DNA of 64,000 nucleotides from Candidatus Lachnocurva vaginae (GCA_011082265.1 CP049781.1:1562501-1626500), one strand, 5' to 3'; numbered from the stretch's first letter, positions 34,895 to 44,671 are shown. Notes: generated by a model from the sequence alone, not told the origin. Numbers and translations: made by a program.

Positions 34895-36496
34895 CTATTC
34901 TTCCGTTTCTATTTCAATTCCTATATTTTTTGAAAATACATCGATTGGATTCTGATATTTCCTATCAATATCACCCTCATCTATTTTCATTTCATATTCT
35001 ACTTTTTTTCCTGTAAAATCTATAAACTTTTCTTCAATCTCTTTTTTAAAATCTTCTTCATTCAACAAATCATATGCAGCAATACCATCTTTGTCAAATA
35101 TCAATAATAGTTTCCCATTTTTTGAAACCGTAACCTTCCTAATAAATTCAATTGCAGCCTTATAACACACCTGCATTGAAGCTGTAATTTTATTCCAATT
35201 AAGGCTCACTTTTTTAACTTCTTCGGGAGTTGCAAGAGGAATCTTTTGAACAGATTCTTCGTCTACTTCGACCACTTTTTTTGAATCTGTATCTGAAATT
35301 TCAGGTGAAATAACGCCCTTATCTCTCACTACCAATTTGCCTTTTTCTACCATCTTTTCAAGATTTTCTATTCGATTTACAAGAGCTGAATTGTCGCTTT
35401 CCATTTCAGGCTTTATAAGCTTTATTATAGCAATTTCAATTACAACTCTTTTATCGGATACATATTTTATCTCATTACTTAAAGCAGTCATTATCCTTAT
35501 ATATCTTAAGATAACTTCATTTTCAGTAGTTAACGCTTCCTTTTTTAGAGCTTCATAAGTTTCATTTGAAACATCAATAATATCTCTAGCATTTGTCATA
35601 TTCTTTATAAGTATAAGATTCCTTAAATACCAAATAAAATCCTTGACAAATTGAGTTAAATCCTGACCATTCTTTACAACTTCATCAATTATACAAATTG
35701 CATCCCTTGTTCGCTCTTCTCTTATAAAGTTAAAAAGGCTTGTATAAATTCTTTCATCGACAACACCTAAAATATTAAGTACATTCTCATATGTAATTTT
35801 TTGACTCTGAAAAAACGAAATACACTCGTCCAAAATGCTTAGTGAATCTCTCATAGATCCATCAGCTGTCTTTGCAATATAATTTATTGCTTTATCTTCA
35901 ATATCGACTTTTTCAATGACCATAAGTTCTCTTATTCTATTGCTTATGGTTTCTACCGATATCCTATGAAAATCATAACGCTGACATCTTGAAAGTATCG
36001 TTATTGGAATCGAATAAACTTCCGTAGTTGCAAGAATAAATATTACATATGCAGGCGGCTCTTCAAGCGTTTTTAAAAGTGCATTAAAAGCACTATTTGA
36101 AAGCATGTGTGCTTCATCTATGATATAAACTTTATATTTTCCTTCAGTCGGAGGATAAGTTACCTGGTCTATAATATCTCTTACATTTTGTACACTATTA
36201 TTAGATGCAGCATCTATCTCAATAACGTTCATTGACGTCCCAGAAAGCATCCTTTTACAAATATCACAGCTATTATCCGGACTTTCGTCTTCCATAGTAT
36301 GTTCACAATTTACTGCTCTTGCAAAAATCTTTGCAACTGTTGTCTTACCAGTACCACGAGTTCCGTTAAATAAATATGCATGCCCTATATGCTTACTTTT
36401 TATCTGATTAGTAAGGGCTGTAACTATATGTTCCTGCCCTTTTACATCAGAAAATTGTTGCGGTCTAAATTTTCTATATAATGCCACATATGACAT
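34895..36496 (-). CDS. dnaX: DNA polymerase III subunits gamma and tau
   Basis: 533 residues. The AAA+ clamp-loader module has Walker A NGTRGTGKTT (about 45-52), a zinc-binding set of cysteines (CEH..., CDICKRM), Walker B VYIIDEAHML and the sensor ILATTEVYSIP. Domain III helices follow, then a variable C-terminal part corresponding to tau, with an acidic end. It loads the beta clamp and joins polymerase cores. The operon dnaX-ybaB-recR starts here, with pepD 18 nt upstream in the same direction. I did not identify a slippery frameshift site. Confidence 0.95.
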   Translation of the reverse strand: MSYVALYRKFRPQQFSDVKGQEHIVTALTNQIKSKHIGHAYLFNGTRGTGKTTVAKIFARAVNCEHTMEDESPDNSCDICKRMLSGTSMNVIEIDAASNNSVQNVRDIIDQVTYPPTEGKYKVYIIDEAHMLSNSAFNALLKTLEEPPAYVIFILATTEVYSIPITILSRCQRYDFHRISVETISNRIRELMVIEKVDIEDKAINYIAKTADGSMRDSLSILDECISFFQSQKITYENVLNILGVVDERIYTSLFNFIREERTRDAICIIDEVVKNGQDLTQFVKDFIWYLRNLILIKNMTNARDIIDVSNETYEALKKEALTTENEVILRYIRIMTALSNEIKYVSDKRVVIEIAIIKLIKPEMESDNSALVNRIENLEKMVEKGKLVVRDKGVISPEISDTDSKKVVEVDEESVQKIPLATPEEVKKVSLNWNKITASMQVCYKAAIEFIRKVTVSKNGKLLLIFDKDGIAAYDLLNEEDFKKEIEEKFIDFTGKKVEYEMKIDEGDIDRKYQNPIDVFSKNIGIEIETEE

Positions 36497-36513
36497 AATC
36501 TATTTCCTCAAAA

Positions 36514-37959
36514 TTATTTTTGCTCTAAAATCTTCTTCAAAAATTCATACAATCTCTTTGCAGAAGAAATTTCAAATTTCTCTTCCGTTGTATGTGCTCC
36601 TAAGACATTCGGTCCTATTGAAATACTATCAAGCCCTTTAATCTTTCCTGCCATAATTCCGCATTCAAGTCCCGCATGAATTATTTGAATCTTAGGTTCA
36701 TTTCCAAACATATCTTTATAGATTTCAACCAATTCTTCTTTTAGTTTTGAGTTCTCACTATATTCCCAAGCTGGATACGGGCAATTTACATATAATTTTC
36801 CTCCCATTAATTCTGCAAATAGCTTCATTTCATTTTCAAGCGCACATCTTGCGGATTCAAATGATGAACGTATAGCATAAACAAGTTCCAAATGTCCTTC
36901 TTTAAATTCAAGTACGCCTAAATTAAGTGATGTTTCAGGAATTCCTTCGCTTTCAACATTCATTCTTAAAATTCCATTAGGTGTATTTAAAATAAATGAC
37001 AACACTTTCTTAGTTTCAATAATTGTTGTAGCTTTTACCTTCTTTTCTCCTACTGTCGTAATTGAAATCTCAGCTTCACCATCAGTAACTTTATACTCGT
37101 TATTAATATCACAAGCCTCTTCGCTTATAAGTGAAACTACATTTGCTTCATCTTCTTTTTTAACCAAAATTTTGGCCTCTGAAAGTCTAGGAATTGCATT
37201 ATCTTTTCCGCCGCCTGACATTTCAATTATTGAAATATCATACTTATCTGCCGCTTTTGCTATAACTCTTCCAATTGCTCTTATAGCATTAGCTCTTTGC
37301 CTTGTTATTTCCTGTCCTGAATGCCCGCCGGTAAATCCTCCATATTTAATTTCAATAATATTTCCCGTCTGCTCTATAATTTTTGCATCATATTTTATAT
37401 TAGTGCTGCTTCCGCCTGCACAGCCAACACAAAAAACGCCTTCTTCTTCCGAATCGACATTTATAAGCTTTCTTGCTTTAAGCATTGATATGTCTATATC
37501 TGTAGCTCCTTCCATTCCTATTTCTTCGGAAGTTGTAAATACAACTTCAAGTCTTGGAGCTTTTAAATCTTTTTCATCTAAAAGTGATAAAACTATAGCA
37601 TCACCTATTCCATCGTCTGCTCCCAAAGTTGTTCCCTTTGCAAATATATATTTGTCATCATAATCAATGTCAATTCCCTCTTTGTCCATGTCTTTGGTAA
37701 CTCCGGGCTTCTTTTCGCATACCATATCAATATGTACTTGAAGCATAATAGGATCTACATTTTCATATCCCTTTGCCGCTTCTTTTATAACTATAATATT
37801 TGAGGATTTATCTTGAATATATTCAAGTCCTCTTTCTATAGCAAAGTTTTTGATGTAATCACTTATCTGTTTTTCTTTATATGAAGGTCTGGGAATTTTA
37901 CTTATTTCTTCAAAAAAATGAAAAATTCTTTTAGGTTCTAACTTATCCAATACTCCCAT
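36514..37959 (-). CDS. pepD: PepD-type aminoacyl-histidine (cytosol non-specific) dipeptidase
   Basis: 481 residues, M20 family metallopeptidase of the PepD/PepV kind. Metal-ligand motifs are visible: LQVHIDMV (His/Asp), LGADDGIGDA (bridging Asp), TTSEEIGMEG (catalytic Glu pair), NVDSEEEGVF and LGAHTTEEKF near the end. The enzyme hydrolyses Xaa-His and other dipeptides in the cytoplasm. The length is normal for the family, including its inserted lid domain. It is the promoter-proximal gene before dnaX but functionally unrelated to it. Confidence 0.9.
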   Translation of the reverse strand: MGVLDKLEPKRIFHFFEEISKIPRPSYKEKQISDYIKNFAIERGLEYIQDKSSNIIVIKEAAKGYENVDPIMLQVHIDMVCEKKPGVTKDMDKEGIDIDYDDKYIFAKGTTLGADDGIGDAIVLSLLDEKDLKAPRLEVVFTTSEEIGMEGATDIDISMLKARKLINVDSEEEGVFCVGCAGGSSTNIKYDAKIIEQTGNIIEIKYGGFTGGHSGQEITRQRANAIRAIGRVIAKAADKYDISIIEMSGGGKDNAIPRLSEAKILVKKEDEANVVSLISEEACDINNEYKVTDGEAEISITTVGEKKVKATTIIETKKVLSFILNTPNGILRMNVESEGIPETSLNLGVLEFKEGHLELVYAIRSSFESARCALENEMKLFAELMGGKLYVNCPYPAWEYSENSKLKEELVEIYKDMFGNEPKIQIIHAGLECGIMAGKIKGLDSISIGPNVLGAHTTEEKFEISSAKRLYEFLKKILEQK

Positions 37960-38117
37960 AATTTATTTCCTTCCCTTTCTTATGAATGCTTGTTTTTATT
38001 ACATATACTAATCAATATATAAAAATATATATGTCAAATTATAACATACTTAGTTTGTTTTTGTCTTATTACTTGCAGATTAAGCATTTTTATTGTAAAA
38101 TCTTATTCGTTATATTT

Positions 38118-38204
38118 GGAGTCGTATCGAAGAGGTCGCAACGAGCTTGACTCGAAATCAAGTTGTCATTTTTTGGCACGTGGGTTCGAATCCCACCGAC
38201 TCCG
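38118..38204 (+). tRNA. tRNA-Ser (anticodon CGA)
   Basis: 87 nt. Acceptor arm GGAGTCG pairs with CGACTCC, discriminator G. The anticodon stem-loop is CTTGA-CTCGAAA-TCAAG, giving anticodon CGA for codon UCG. There is a long class II variable arm (TTGTCATTTTTTGGCAC) and a T arm with GTTCGAATC. No CCA is encoded. It lies on the plus strand, opposite most of the window, upstream of greA. Confidence 0.95.
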
Positions 38205-38235
38205 TTTTTGCTAATTATATATTTTTATTATCTAT

Positions 38236-38260
38236 CACCGGATTCTCCGGTGTTATTTTA
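38236..38260 (+). terminator. Terminator after tRNA-Ser
   Basis: Perfect 7-bp stem CACCGGA / TCCGGTG with a 3-nt loop and a T-rich tail (TTATTTTATTTTT), 32 nt downstream of the tRNA. Confidence 0.8.
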
Positions 38261-38332
38261 TTTTTATATATTTATAGATATTATTTATGTGTCATAAATA
38301 TTTATTTTGACATATTTTAGGAGAGTTAATAT

Positions 38333-38830
38333 ATGAGGGAAAAGCTTACTAAAAACGATATAGAAAAAATAGAAGCCGAAATTCATGACCGAAAAGTCAA
38401 TAAACGTCCAACACTCATAAAGGAAGTTAAAGATGCTGCTGCACAGGGTGACAGATCTGAAAACTTTGAATATTATGCTGCAAAAAAAGCTAAAAATCAA
38501 AACGAATCCAGAATACGTTATTTACAAAATATGTTAAATACTGCCATCATCGTAGATGATTCTTCAAAAAAGGATGAAGTCGGCATAAATAATACAGTAA
38601 CGATTAAATTCTTGGAAGATAATTCTGAAGAGAAATTTAAACTTACTACAGGTATAAGAAGTAACTCAATGGAAGGAAGACTTGATCTTGAATCTCCTTT
38701 AGGTAAAGCCATTCTCCATAAAAAAGTAGGAGACATAGTAACTGTATCCGCTCCGAATTTTTCATATAAAGTTGAAATTATAAGTATTGATAAAAGTTCA
38801 GACGATAATGATGCTATAAGAGCTTTTTAA
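38333..38830 (+). CDS. greA: GreA/GreB-family transcription elongation factor
   Basis: 165 residues. The N-terminal coiled coil includes the tip region AAAQGDRSENFEYYAAKKAK, equivalent to the GDLSENAEY motif whose acidic residues enter the RNA polymerase secondary channel. The C-terminal FKBP-like part has GRLDLESPLGKAILHKKVGDIVTV. It rescues backtracked RNA polymerase by promoting transcript cleavage. AGGAGAG lies 9 nt upstream of the ATG. It is a single-gene unit on the plus strand. Confidence 0.9.
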   Translation: MREKLTKNDIEKIEAEIHDRKVNKRPTLIKEVKDAAAQGDRSENFEYYAAKKAKNQNESRIRYLQNMLNTAIIVDDSSKKDEVGINNTVTIKFLEDNSEEKFKLTTGIRSNSMEGRLDLESPLGKAILHKKVGDIVTVSAPNFSYKVEIISIDKSSDDNDAIRAF

Positions 38831-38903
38831 ATAAAAGTTAATAAGTGAAACTAAAGCTTATAAATCCCTAAAATCTAGGAGATTAGAGATTATAAGAATA
38901 CAT

Positions 38904-38963
38904 AAAAAACACCCATAGCTTATAAACCTTATCGAAAAGATTTATAAGCTAGAGTGTTTTTTA
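38904..38963. terminator. Bidirectional terminator between greA and atpC
   Basis: A long stem (AAAAAACAC...TAGCTTATAAA against TTTATAAGCTA...GTGTTTTTT, one small mismatch) has A-tracts on the left and T-tracts on the right. It lies between convergent greA and the atp operon and can end both. Confidence 0.85.
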
Positions 38964-38999
38964 TTTTTATTATTTTATTTCATTTTGTAAAATTATATA

Positions 39000-39410
39000 T
39001 TATTTTACATTTTCTGCAGCTGAGCGTCTAACTATCGCCTTTTTCAGTGCAAACTCCGCTCTTTTTATGTCAATCGACATTTGTTTCCCTGATAGCCTTT
39101 CTCTGGCTCTTTTTTCTGCTTCTTCAGCTCTTTCTACATCAATGTCTTCAGCCCATTCGATAATTTCAGCAAGAAAAGTAACCTTATCTTTTCTAATTTC
39201 TGCGAAACCCGAGTGAAGTGCAGCTGTCTTCAAGCCTTTATCGGTATGAATAGTAAGTACTCCCGGTGCAATAATAGTAGTAAGCGGTATATGTTCCGGA
39301 TACACACCTATCTCGCCTTCCGTAGTATTAAACTCAACCATAGTTCCCTTGCTATCAAAGAATATTTTGTCCGGAGTTACAATTTTTACATCAAATTCCT
39401 TATCCGACAA
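39000..39410 (-). CDS. atpC: ATP synthase F1 subunit epsilon
   Basis: 136 residues. The N-terminal beta sandwich (FDVKIVTPDKIFFDSKGTMVEFNTTEGEIGVYPEHIPLTT) and the C-terminal helical pair (VERAEEAEKRARERL and FALKKAIVRRSAAEN) are both complete. It forms the central stalk base with gamma and can inhibit ATP hydrolysis. It is the last gene of the atp operon, 6 nt after atpD. Confidence 0.95.
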   Translation of the reverse strand: MSDKEFDVKIVTPDKIFFDSKGTMVEFNTTEGEIGVYPEHIPLTTIIAPGVLTIHTDKGLKTAALHSGFAEIRKDKVTFLAEIIEWAEDIDVERAEEAEKRARERLSGKQMSIDIKRAEFALKKAIVRRSAAENVK

Positions 39411-39416
39411 TTTTTA

Positions 39417-40814
39417 TCACCTCTTTGCAGCTCGTTCTTTTACCTCGTCAATAGTTCCAGCATTAAGGAATAATCCTTCAGGAACATCATCAAGTTTTCC
39501 TTCAAGAATCTCCTTAAATCCTCTTATTGTTTCAGAAATAGGAACATACTTACCGTCAAGTCCTGTAAACTGTGTTGCAACGAAGAAAGGTTGTGATAAG
39601 AATCTTTGTACCTTTCTTGCTCTACTTACGACAAGCTTATCAGATTCTGATAATTCATCCATACCGAGGATTGCTATAATATCCTGAAGCTCCTTGTACT
39701 TCTGAAGAATCTCCTGTACTCCACGTGCTACTTCAAAGTGTTCTTTTCCTACAATGTTAGGATCAAGAATTCTTGAAGATGATGCAAGCGGGTCTACTGC
39801 AGGATAAATACCAAGCTCTGCTATAGATCTTTCCAAAACTGTTGTGGCATCCAAATGGGCAAATGTTGTTGCTGGTGCAGGATCTGTTAAATCGTCCGCA
39901 GGAACATATACAGCTTGAACTGAAGTAATAGATCCATTTTTTGTAGATGTAATTCTTTCCTGTAATGCACCCATTTCAGTTTGAAGTGTAGGCTGATAAC
40001 CTACTGCTGAAGGCATACGTCCTAATAATGCCGACACTTCAGAACCTGCTTGTGTAAATCTAAAGATGTTATCTATGAATAAAAGTACATCTTTTCCTGA
40101 ATAATCACGGAAATATTCAGCCATCGTAAGACCTGTAAGGCCTACTCTCATTCTTGCTCCGGGCGGTTCATTCATCTGACCGAAAACCATGCATGTCTTA
40201 TCAATAACTCCTGACTCGGACATTTCATAGTAAAGGTCATTACCTTCTCTTGTACGTTCTCCTACACCTGTGAATACTGAATATCCGCCGTGCTCTGTTG
40301 CTACATTATGAATAAGTTCCTGGATAAGTACAGTTTTACCAACTCCAGCACCGCCGAAAAGTCCAATCTTACCACCTTTTTGGTATGGGCAAAGCAAGTC
40401 TACGACTTTAATTCCCGTCTCAAGCATTTCCTCAGAAGTTGACTGCTCTTCAAATGAAGGTGCACTCCTATGGATAGGCATATATTTTTCAGCCTTAGGT
40501 GCTTCTTTTTCATCTATCGGTTCACCAAGAACGTTAAACATTCTACCAAGTGTACATTCGCCTACAGGTACTTTTATAGGAGAACCTGTTGCTATAGCGT
40601 CCATACCTCTTTTTAGTCCGTCAGTAGGTCCGAGGGCAACCGATCTTATGACATTATCTCCCAGATGCTGCGCTACTTCAGCTACCAACTTTTTCCCGCC
40701 TTCTACAGGAATCTCGATAGCTTCATTGATTTCAGGCAGTTCACCGTCTTTAAACTGAACATCCAAAACCGCACTGATGACCTGAGTGATTTTACCGACT
40801 CTTTGTTCAGACAT
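39417..40814 (-). CDS. atpD: ATP synthase F1 subunit beta
   Basis: 465-residue catalytic subunit. Walker A GGAGVGKTVL lies near residue 155, followed by GVGERTREGNDLY with the catalytic Glu, Walker B DVLLFIDNIFRFTQAGSEVSALLGRMPSAVGYQPTL, and the DELSELSD-like lever region (GMDELSESD). It synthesises ATP at the three beta-alpha interfaces. Gaps to atpG (24 nt) and atpC (6 nt) are short. Confidence 0.98.
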   Translation of the reverse strand: MSEQRVGKITQVISAVLDVQFKDGELPEINEAIEIPVEGGKKLVAEVAQHLGDNVIRSVALGPTDGLKRGMDAIATGSPIKVPVGECTLGRMFNVLGEPIDEKEAPKAEKYMPIHRSAPSFEEQSTSEEMLETGIKVVDLLCPYQKGGKIGLFGGAGVGKTVLIQELIHNVATEHGGYSVFTGVGERTREGNDLYYEMSESGVIDKTCMVFGQMNEPPGARMRVGLTGLTMAEYFRDYSGKDVLLFIDNIFRFTQAGSEVSALLGRMPSAVGYQPTLQTEMGALQERITSTKNGSITSVQAVYVPADDLTDPAPATTFAHLDATTVLERSIAELGIYPAVDPLASSSRILDPNIVGKEHFEVARGVQEILQKYKELQDIIAILGMDELSESDKLVVSRARKVQRFLSQPFFVATQFTGLDGKYVPISETIRGFKEILEGKLDDVPEGLFLNAGTIDEVKERAAKR

Positions 40815-40838
40815 TTCTTGATATCACTCCTTTCTCTT

Positions 40839-41690
40839 TTATAAGGCAGATGCTCCTGCAATAATCTCAGTAAGCTCTTGCGTAATAGATCCCTGCCTTG
40901 CTCTATTGTATTTAAGTGTTAACTCATTAATCATTTCTTCCGCATTGTTTGTAGCAGAATCCATAGCTGTCATTCTCGCACCATTTTCACTAGCTACAGA
41001 TTCAACAAGTCCACCATAAAGTAAACTTGTTACATACTTAGGAACAATAAGCTTAAGTGCTTCATCCGGGTTAGGCTCAAAATTCATAGGAATACTTGAC
41101 ATATTCTCTTCTTCAGTAACTTCATCCATAACTACCGGTAGAAGTTTTATTACTTGAGGTTTATAAGATACAGTGTTCTTGAAGTGTGTATATGCTAAAT
41201 ATATTTCTCCAACTTCATCATTCTCAAATACCTTAAGTACTTCTCGTGCTATATTTGTAGCATCTTCATAACTCGGAGCATCAACAACTTCGGAATAATT
41301 TGCCTTAATCTGATAACCCCTTGTTTCTAAAAGTTCTACTCCCTTATGTCCTATTGCATATATAAGAGCATCCTCCTTAGGAACCGTTTTCATAATCTCT
41401 TTTACAAGATTACTATTGTATCCTCCGGCCAATCCTCTATTTGCGGAAATTGCAATTACAGCTTTCTTTTTAGATTCATGCTCCATAATATATGGATTAT
41501 TTGAATCTTTAACAGATTTAAGCATCGCTTTCACAGTATTATACATATACTCAAAATATGGATGTGTTTTTTCTGCATGCTCACGAGCTTGCTGTAATTT
41601 TACGGTAGATACAAGTTTCATAGCCTTAGTTATCTGCTGTGTACTCTGAATACTTGTCTTTCTACGTTTTATATCTTTCATTGAGGCCAT
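40839..41690 (-). CDS. atpG: ATP synthase F1 subunit gamma
   Basis: 283 residues. The N-terminal helix (MASMKDIKRRKTSIQSTQQITKAMKLVSTVKLQQA) and C-terminal helix (ARMTAMDSATNNAEEMINELTLKYNRARQGSITQELTEI) form the rotating coiled-coil shaft. The central Rossmann-like domain includes ISANRGLAGGYNSN. It transmits rotation from the c ring. It lies between atpA and atpD as usual. Confidence 0.97.
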   Translation of the reverse strand: MASMKDIKRRKTSIQSTQQITKAMKLVSTVKLQQAREHAEKTHPYFEYMYNTVKAMLKSVKDSNNPYIMEHESKKKAVIAISANRGLAGGYNSNLVKEIMKTVPKEDALIYAIGHKGVELLETRGYQIKANYSEVVDAPSYEDATNIAREVLKVFENDEVGEIYLAYTHFKNTVSYKPQVIKLLPVVMDEVTEEENMSSIPMNFEPNPDEALKLIVPKYVTSLLYGGLVESVASENGARMTAMDSATNNAEEMINELTLKYNRARQGSITQELTEIIAGASAL

Positions 41691-41724
41691 GGAAGTTTCA
41701 CCACCTTTCGGTCTCTTTTACTTA

Positions 41725-43239
41725 TCAAATCTTGTCCTTATATACTTTTTTACATTCTTGAATAGCTTTTATGAGGAGTTCTTCCGTCTTATCGGAAATT
41801 ACTCTTTCTGACTTGATATTTTCAGCTACCTCAGGATATTTCGTCTGTACAAGTTCAAACAAGACCTTTTCAAATCCTAAAATGTCGCTTACTGGCACAT
41901 CTAAAAGATATTTCTTTGTTGCAGCATAGATAATCATAACCTGATATTCAACAGGAAGTGGATTATACTGAGGCTGTTTAAGCATTTCTCTTATACGTTC
42001 ACCTTGAGCAAGCTTCTCTGCAGTACTCTTATCAAGTTCTGATCCAAACTGTGCAAAAGCTGCAAGCTCTCTATACTGTGCAAGTTCCACACGGATAGGT
42101 GCCGCAATCTTCTTCATAGCTTTAATCTGAGCGGAACCACCGACTCTCGATACTGAAAGTCCAGCATTGATAGCTGGTCTGAAACCTTCGTTAAACGCAT
42201 CTGTTTCAAGATAAATCTGACCGTCTGTAATTGAAATTACGTTCGTAGGAATATATGCAGATACATCTCCTGCTTGTGTTTCAATAATAGGAAGAGCTGT
42301 AAGAGATCCTCCGCCTAATTTCTCACTAAGTCTTGAAGCTCTTTCAAGAAGTCTTGAATGCAGATAGAAAACATCACCTGGGAAAGCTTCTCTTCCTGGC
42401 GGTCTCTTTAAAAGCAAGGAAAGTGTTCTATATGAAGCTGCATGCTTAGATAAATCATCATAAATAATAAGTGCATCTTCTCCTTTTTCCATCCATTCCT
42501 CACCCATCGCACATCCTGCATAAGGTGCAATGTACTGAAGTGGTGCAAGCTCACTAGCTGATGCCGAAACAACAACCGTGTAATCCATAGCACCTCTTTC
42601 TTCCAATGTTTTAACAAGCGTTGCAACTGTTGATGCTTTCTGACCGATAGCAACGTAAATACATTTTACGCCTTGACCTTTCTGATTAATTATAGTATCA
42701 ATGGCTATAGCTGTTTTACCGGTCTGTCTATCTCCTATAATAAGCTCTCTTTGTCCACGTCCAATAGGAATCATGGAATCAATAGCTTTTATACCTGTCT
42801 GAAGCGGAGTATCTACTGACTTTCTGTCGATAACTCCGTGTGCAACTCTTTCAATTCTACGATATTTGTCAGTGTCTATAGGACCTTTTCCATCAATAGG
42901 CTGTCCGAGTGAATTAACAACTCTTCCAAGCAATGCATCCCCTACAGGTACCTCAACAACACGGCCTGTAGTTTTTACAATATCTCCCTCGCTTATTTCT
43001 GAGGCAGCACCTAAAAGAACGGCACCTACGTTATCTTCCTCAAGGTTCATTACCATTCCATAAACTTCATTAGGAAATTCAAGTAATTCTCCTTGCATGG
43101 CGTTATTAAGTCCATGAACTCTGACTATACCATCTGCGGCCTGAACAACTGTACCGACTTCGCTAGTTTCAAGTTGTCCGGCATATCTTTTTATTTGCTC
43201 TTTAATTATGGAGCTTATTTCCTCTGGTCTCAAATTCAT
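41725..43239 (-). CDS. atpA: ATP synthase F1 subunit alpha
   Basis: 504-residue nucleotide-binding, non-catalytic subunit. Walker A GDRQTGKTAIAID lies near residue 170. Also visible are ALIIYDDLSKHAASYR, the PGREAFPGDVFYLHSRLLERA block and the arginine-finger region ISVSRVGGSAQI-like sequence. The N-terminus (LRPEEISSIIKEQIKRY) contacts delta. The start overlaps the atpH stop by 4 nt. Confidence 0.98.
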   Translation of the reverse strand: MNLRPEEISSIIKEQIKRYAGQLETSEVGTVVQAADGIVRVHGLNNAMQGELLEFPNEVYGMVMNLEEDNVGAVLLGAASEISEGDIVKTTGRVVEVPVGDALLGRVVNSLGQPIDGKGPIDTDKYRRIERVAHGVIDRKSVDTPLQTGIKAIDSMIPIGRGQRELIIGDRQTGKTAIAIDTIINQKGQGVKCIYVAIGQKASTVATLVKTLEERGAMDYTVVVSASASELAPLQYIAPYAGCAMGEEWMEKGEDALIIYDDLSKHAASYRTLSLLLKRPPGREAFPGDVFYLHSRLLERASRLSEKLGGGSLTALPIIETQAGDVSAYIPTNVISITDGQIYLETDAFNEGFRPAINAGLSVSRVGGSAQIKAMKKIAAPIRVELAQYRELAAFAQFGSELDKSTAEKLAQGERIREMLKQPQYNPLPVEYQVMIIYAATKKYLLDVPVSDILGFEKVLFELVQTKYPEVAENIKSERVISDKTEELLIKAIQECKKVYKDKI

Positions 43240-43805
43240 GAATCTGACTCACCTACCTTTAACTGTATCTTTGACAACTTAAACGATAAATGCTTAAGTT
43301 TTGATTTTATACTACTGTCCACTACTCTATCGCCAATTCTTATGACCATTCCGCCAATTAAAGAACTGTCGATTTTATAATCAATATTTATTTTTTTATA
43401 TCCAGTAGTTTCTATAAGTTTCTCATAAACTTTACTCTTCTTATCTTCAGATAACGCCATAGGAGTTGTAACAACAGCCTCTCCTATTTGACGGCGGGTC
43501 ATTTCTTTTTTAAGATAATGCTTAATAACATCAATTACATCTTTAAAATGTCCCTTTATTTCAAGTTCATGAAATAGCCCCAAAAACTCATCTGATATTT
43601 TCCCTTTAAATATCTCGTCGAGTAATCTATTTTTTTCTTCTCCAGAAATATTAGGATGAGACATAACCTGTATAAAGTTAGGATTGTCCTTTAAAATTTC
43701 AAGAATCGTTTTTGCTTCTTCATAAAATCCTTCAGACTTTTCTTTTTCCTCCAATGCTAACTCATACAAGGCGTCTCCATACACTTCGGAAACTAATCTT
43801 GCCAT
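43236..43805 (-). CDS. atpH: ATP synthase F1 subunit delta
   Basis: 189 residues. The N-terminal six-helix domain (VYGDALYELALEEKEKSEGFYEEAKTI) and the C-terminal VVTTPMALSEDKKSKVYEKLIE...DSSLIGGMVIRIGDRVVDSSIKSKLKHL block are typical. It joins F1 to the peripheral stalk. It overlaps atpF by 13 nt and atpA by 4 nt. Confidence 0.95.
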   Translation of the reverse strand: MARLVSEVYGDALYELALEEKEKSEGFYEEAKTILEILKDNPNFIQVMSHPNISGEEKNRLLDEIFKGKISDEFLGLFHELEIKGHFKDVIDVIKHYLKKEMTRRQIGEAVVTTPMALSEDKKSKVYEKLIETTGYKKINIDYKIDSSLIGGMVIRIGDRVVDSSIKSKLKHLSFKLSKIQLKVGESDS

Positions 43806-44308
43806 GTTGCACCGCCTATTTCTTTCAAAGTTTCATCAACAAGTTCATCCTGAATAGACACATCCATTTTTGATGAAACCACTTTCTGTGCCATAGCTGA
43901 AGCAACAAGAATCATTTGCTTCTTTATCTCATCTCTAACTCTATTTTGCTCTAGCTTGGCTTCTTCATAAGCTCTCTTCTTAATTAAGGATGCTTCTTCC
44001 TTTGCATCTCTTAGAATACGTTCTTCATTTTGCTGAGCCTTCTTTCTGGCATCCTGCAAAATCATCTCTGCTTGTTTATCAGCCTCTTTCATCTTTGCTT
44101 CATACTCAGTACGAAGTTTAATAGCCTCTTCCTTATCGGTTTTGGCATTTGAAAGATCATCTTTTATCTTATTCTTTCTTTCTTCAAGCTTCTTTCGTAC
44201 TGGTTCAAAGAAATTATACGAAAGTACAAGGAACAGGCAGAAAACAGAAAGCAAAACTATAAGAGCATCATGAATTAACTGAAAATCCAGATTAAATAAT
44301 CTACTCAT
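43793..44308 (-). CDS. atpF: ATP synthase F0 subunit b
   Basis: 171 residues: one N-terminal membrane helix (LIHDALIVLLSVFCLFLVLSYNFF, about 12-35) then a long charged coiled coil (KKLEERKNKIKDDLSNAKTDKEEAIKLRTEYEAKMKEADKQAE...). It is the peripheral-stalk stator, presumably a homodimer since only one b gene is present. The gap to atpE is 39 nt. Confidence 0.95.
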   Translation of the reverse strand: MSRLFNLDFQLIHDALIVLLSVFCLFLVLSYNFFEPVRKKLEERKNKIKDDLSNAKTDKEEAIKLRTEYEAKMKEADKQAEMILQDARKKAQQNEERILRDAKEEASLIKKRAYEEAKLEQNRVRDEIKKQMILVASAMAQKVVSSKMDVSIQDELVDETLKEIGGATWQD

Positions 44309-44347
44309 AAATGCTTTCTTCCTCCCTTCTGTTTATCTACACCGAGC

Positions 44348-44605
44348 CTACTGAACTAACGGTTTAACAAACATGAGAAGAAGTGCTACTAATAATCCGT
44401 AAAGTCCTGTTGTTTCGGCAACAGCCTGTCCAAGAAGCATAGTCTTTGTAATCTGACCTTCCGCTCCTGGATTACGTCCTACTGCTGCTGCTGCATAACC
44501 TGCGGCAATACCTTGTCCTACGCCCGGCCCGATACCTGCGATTAATGCAAGTCCTGCACCTATTGCTGAGCATGCAAGTATTAAATCATGTCCTGTAATA
44601 TTCAT
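44348..44605 (-). CDS. atpE: ATP synthase F0 subunit c, sodium-type ligand set
   Basis: 85 residues, two membrane helices joined by the polar loop GRNPGAEGQ. The ion-binding carboxylate is Glu64. Around it, Gln31 (GVGQG), Val62, Glu64, Thr65, Thr66 and Tyr69 (AVAETTGLYG) match the sodium-binding residues of the Ilyobacter tartaricus ring (Q32, V63, E65, S66, T67, Y70), with only Ser-to-Thr changed. A Na+-coupled rotor is therefore predicted. H+ use under some conditions cannot be excluded. Confidence 0.96.
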   Translation of the reverse strand: MNITGHDLILACSAIGAGLALIAGIGPGVGQGIAAGYAAAAVGRNPGAEGQITKTMLLGQAVAETTGLYGLLVALLLMFVKPLVQ

Positions 44606-44671
44606 CTTTTGTTCCTCCTTCTAAAAGTACAAAAAAACATATTATAAAATTAGTTAATTGGCAAACTGAAA

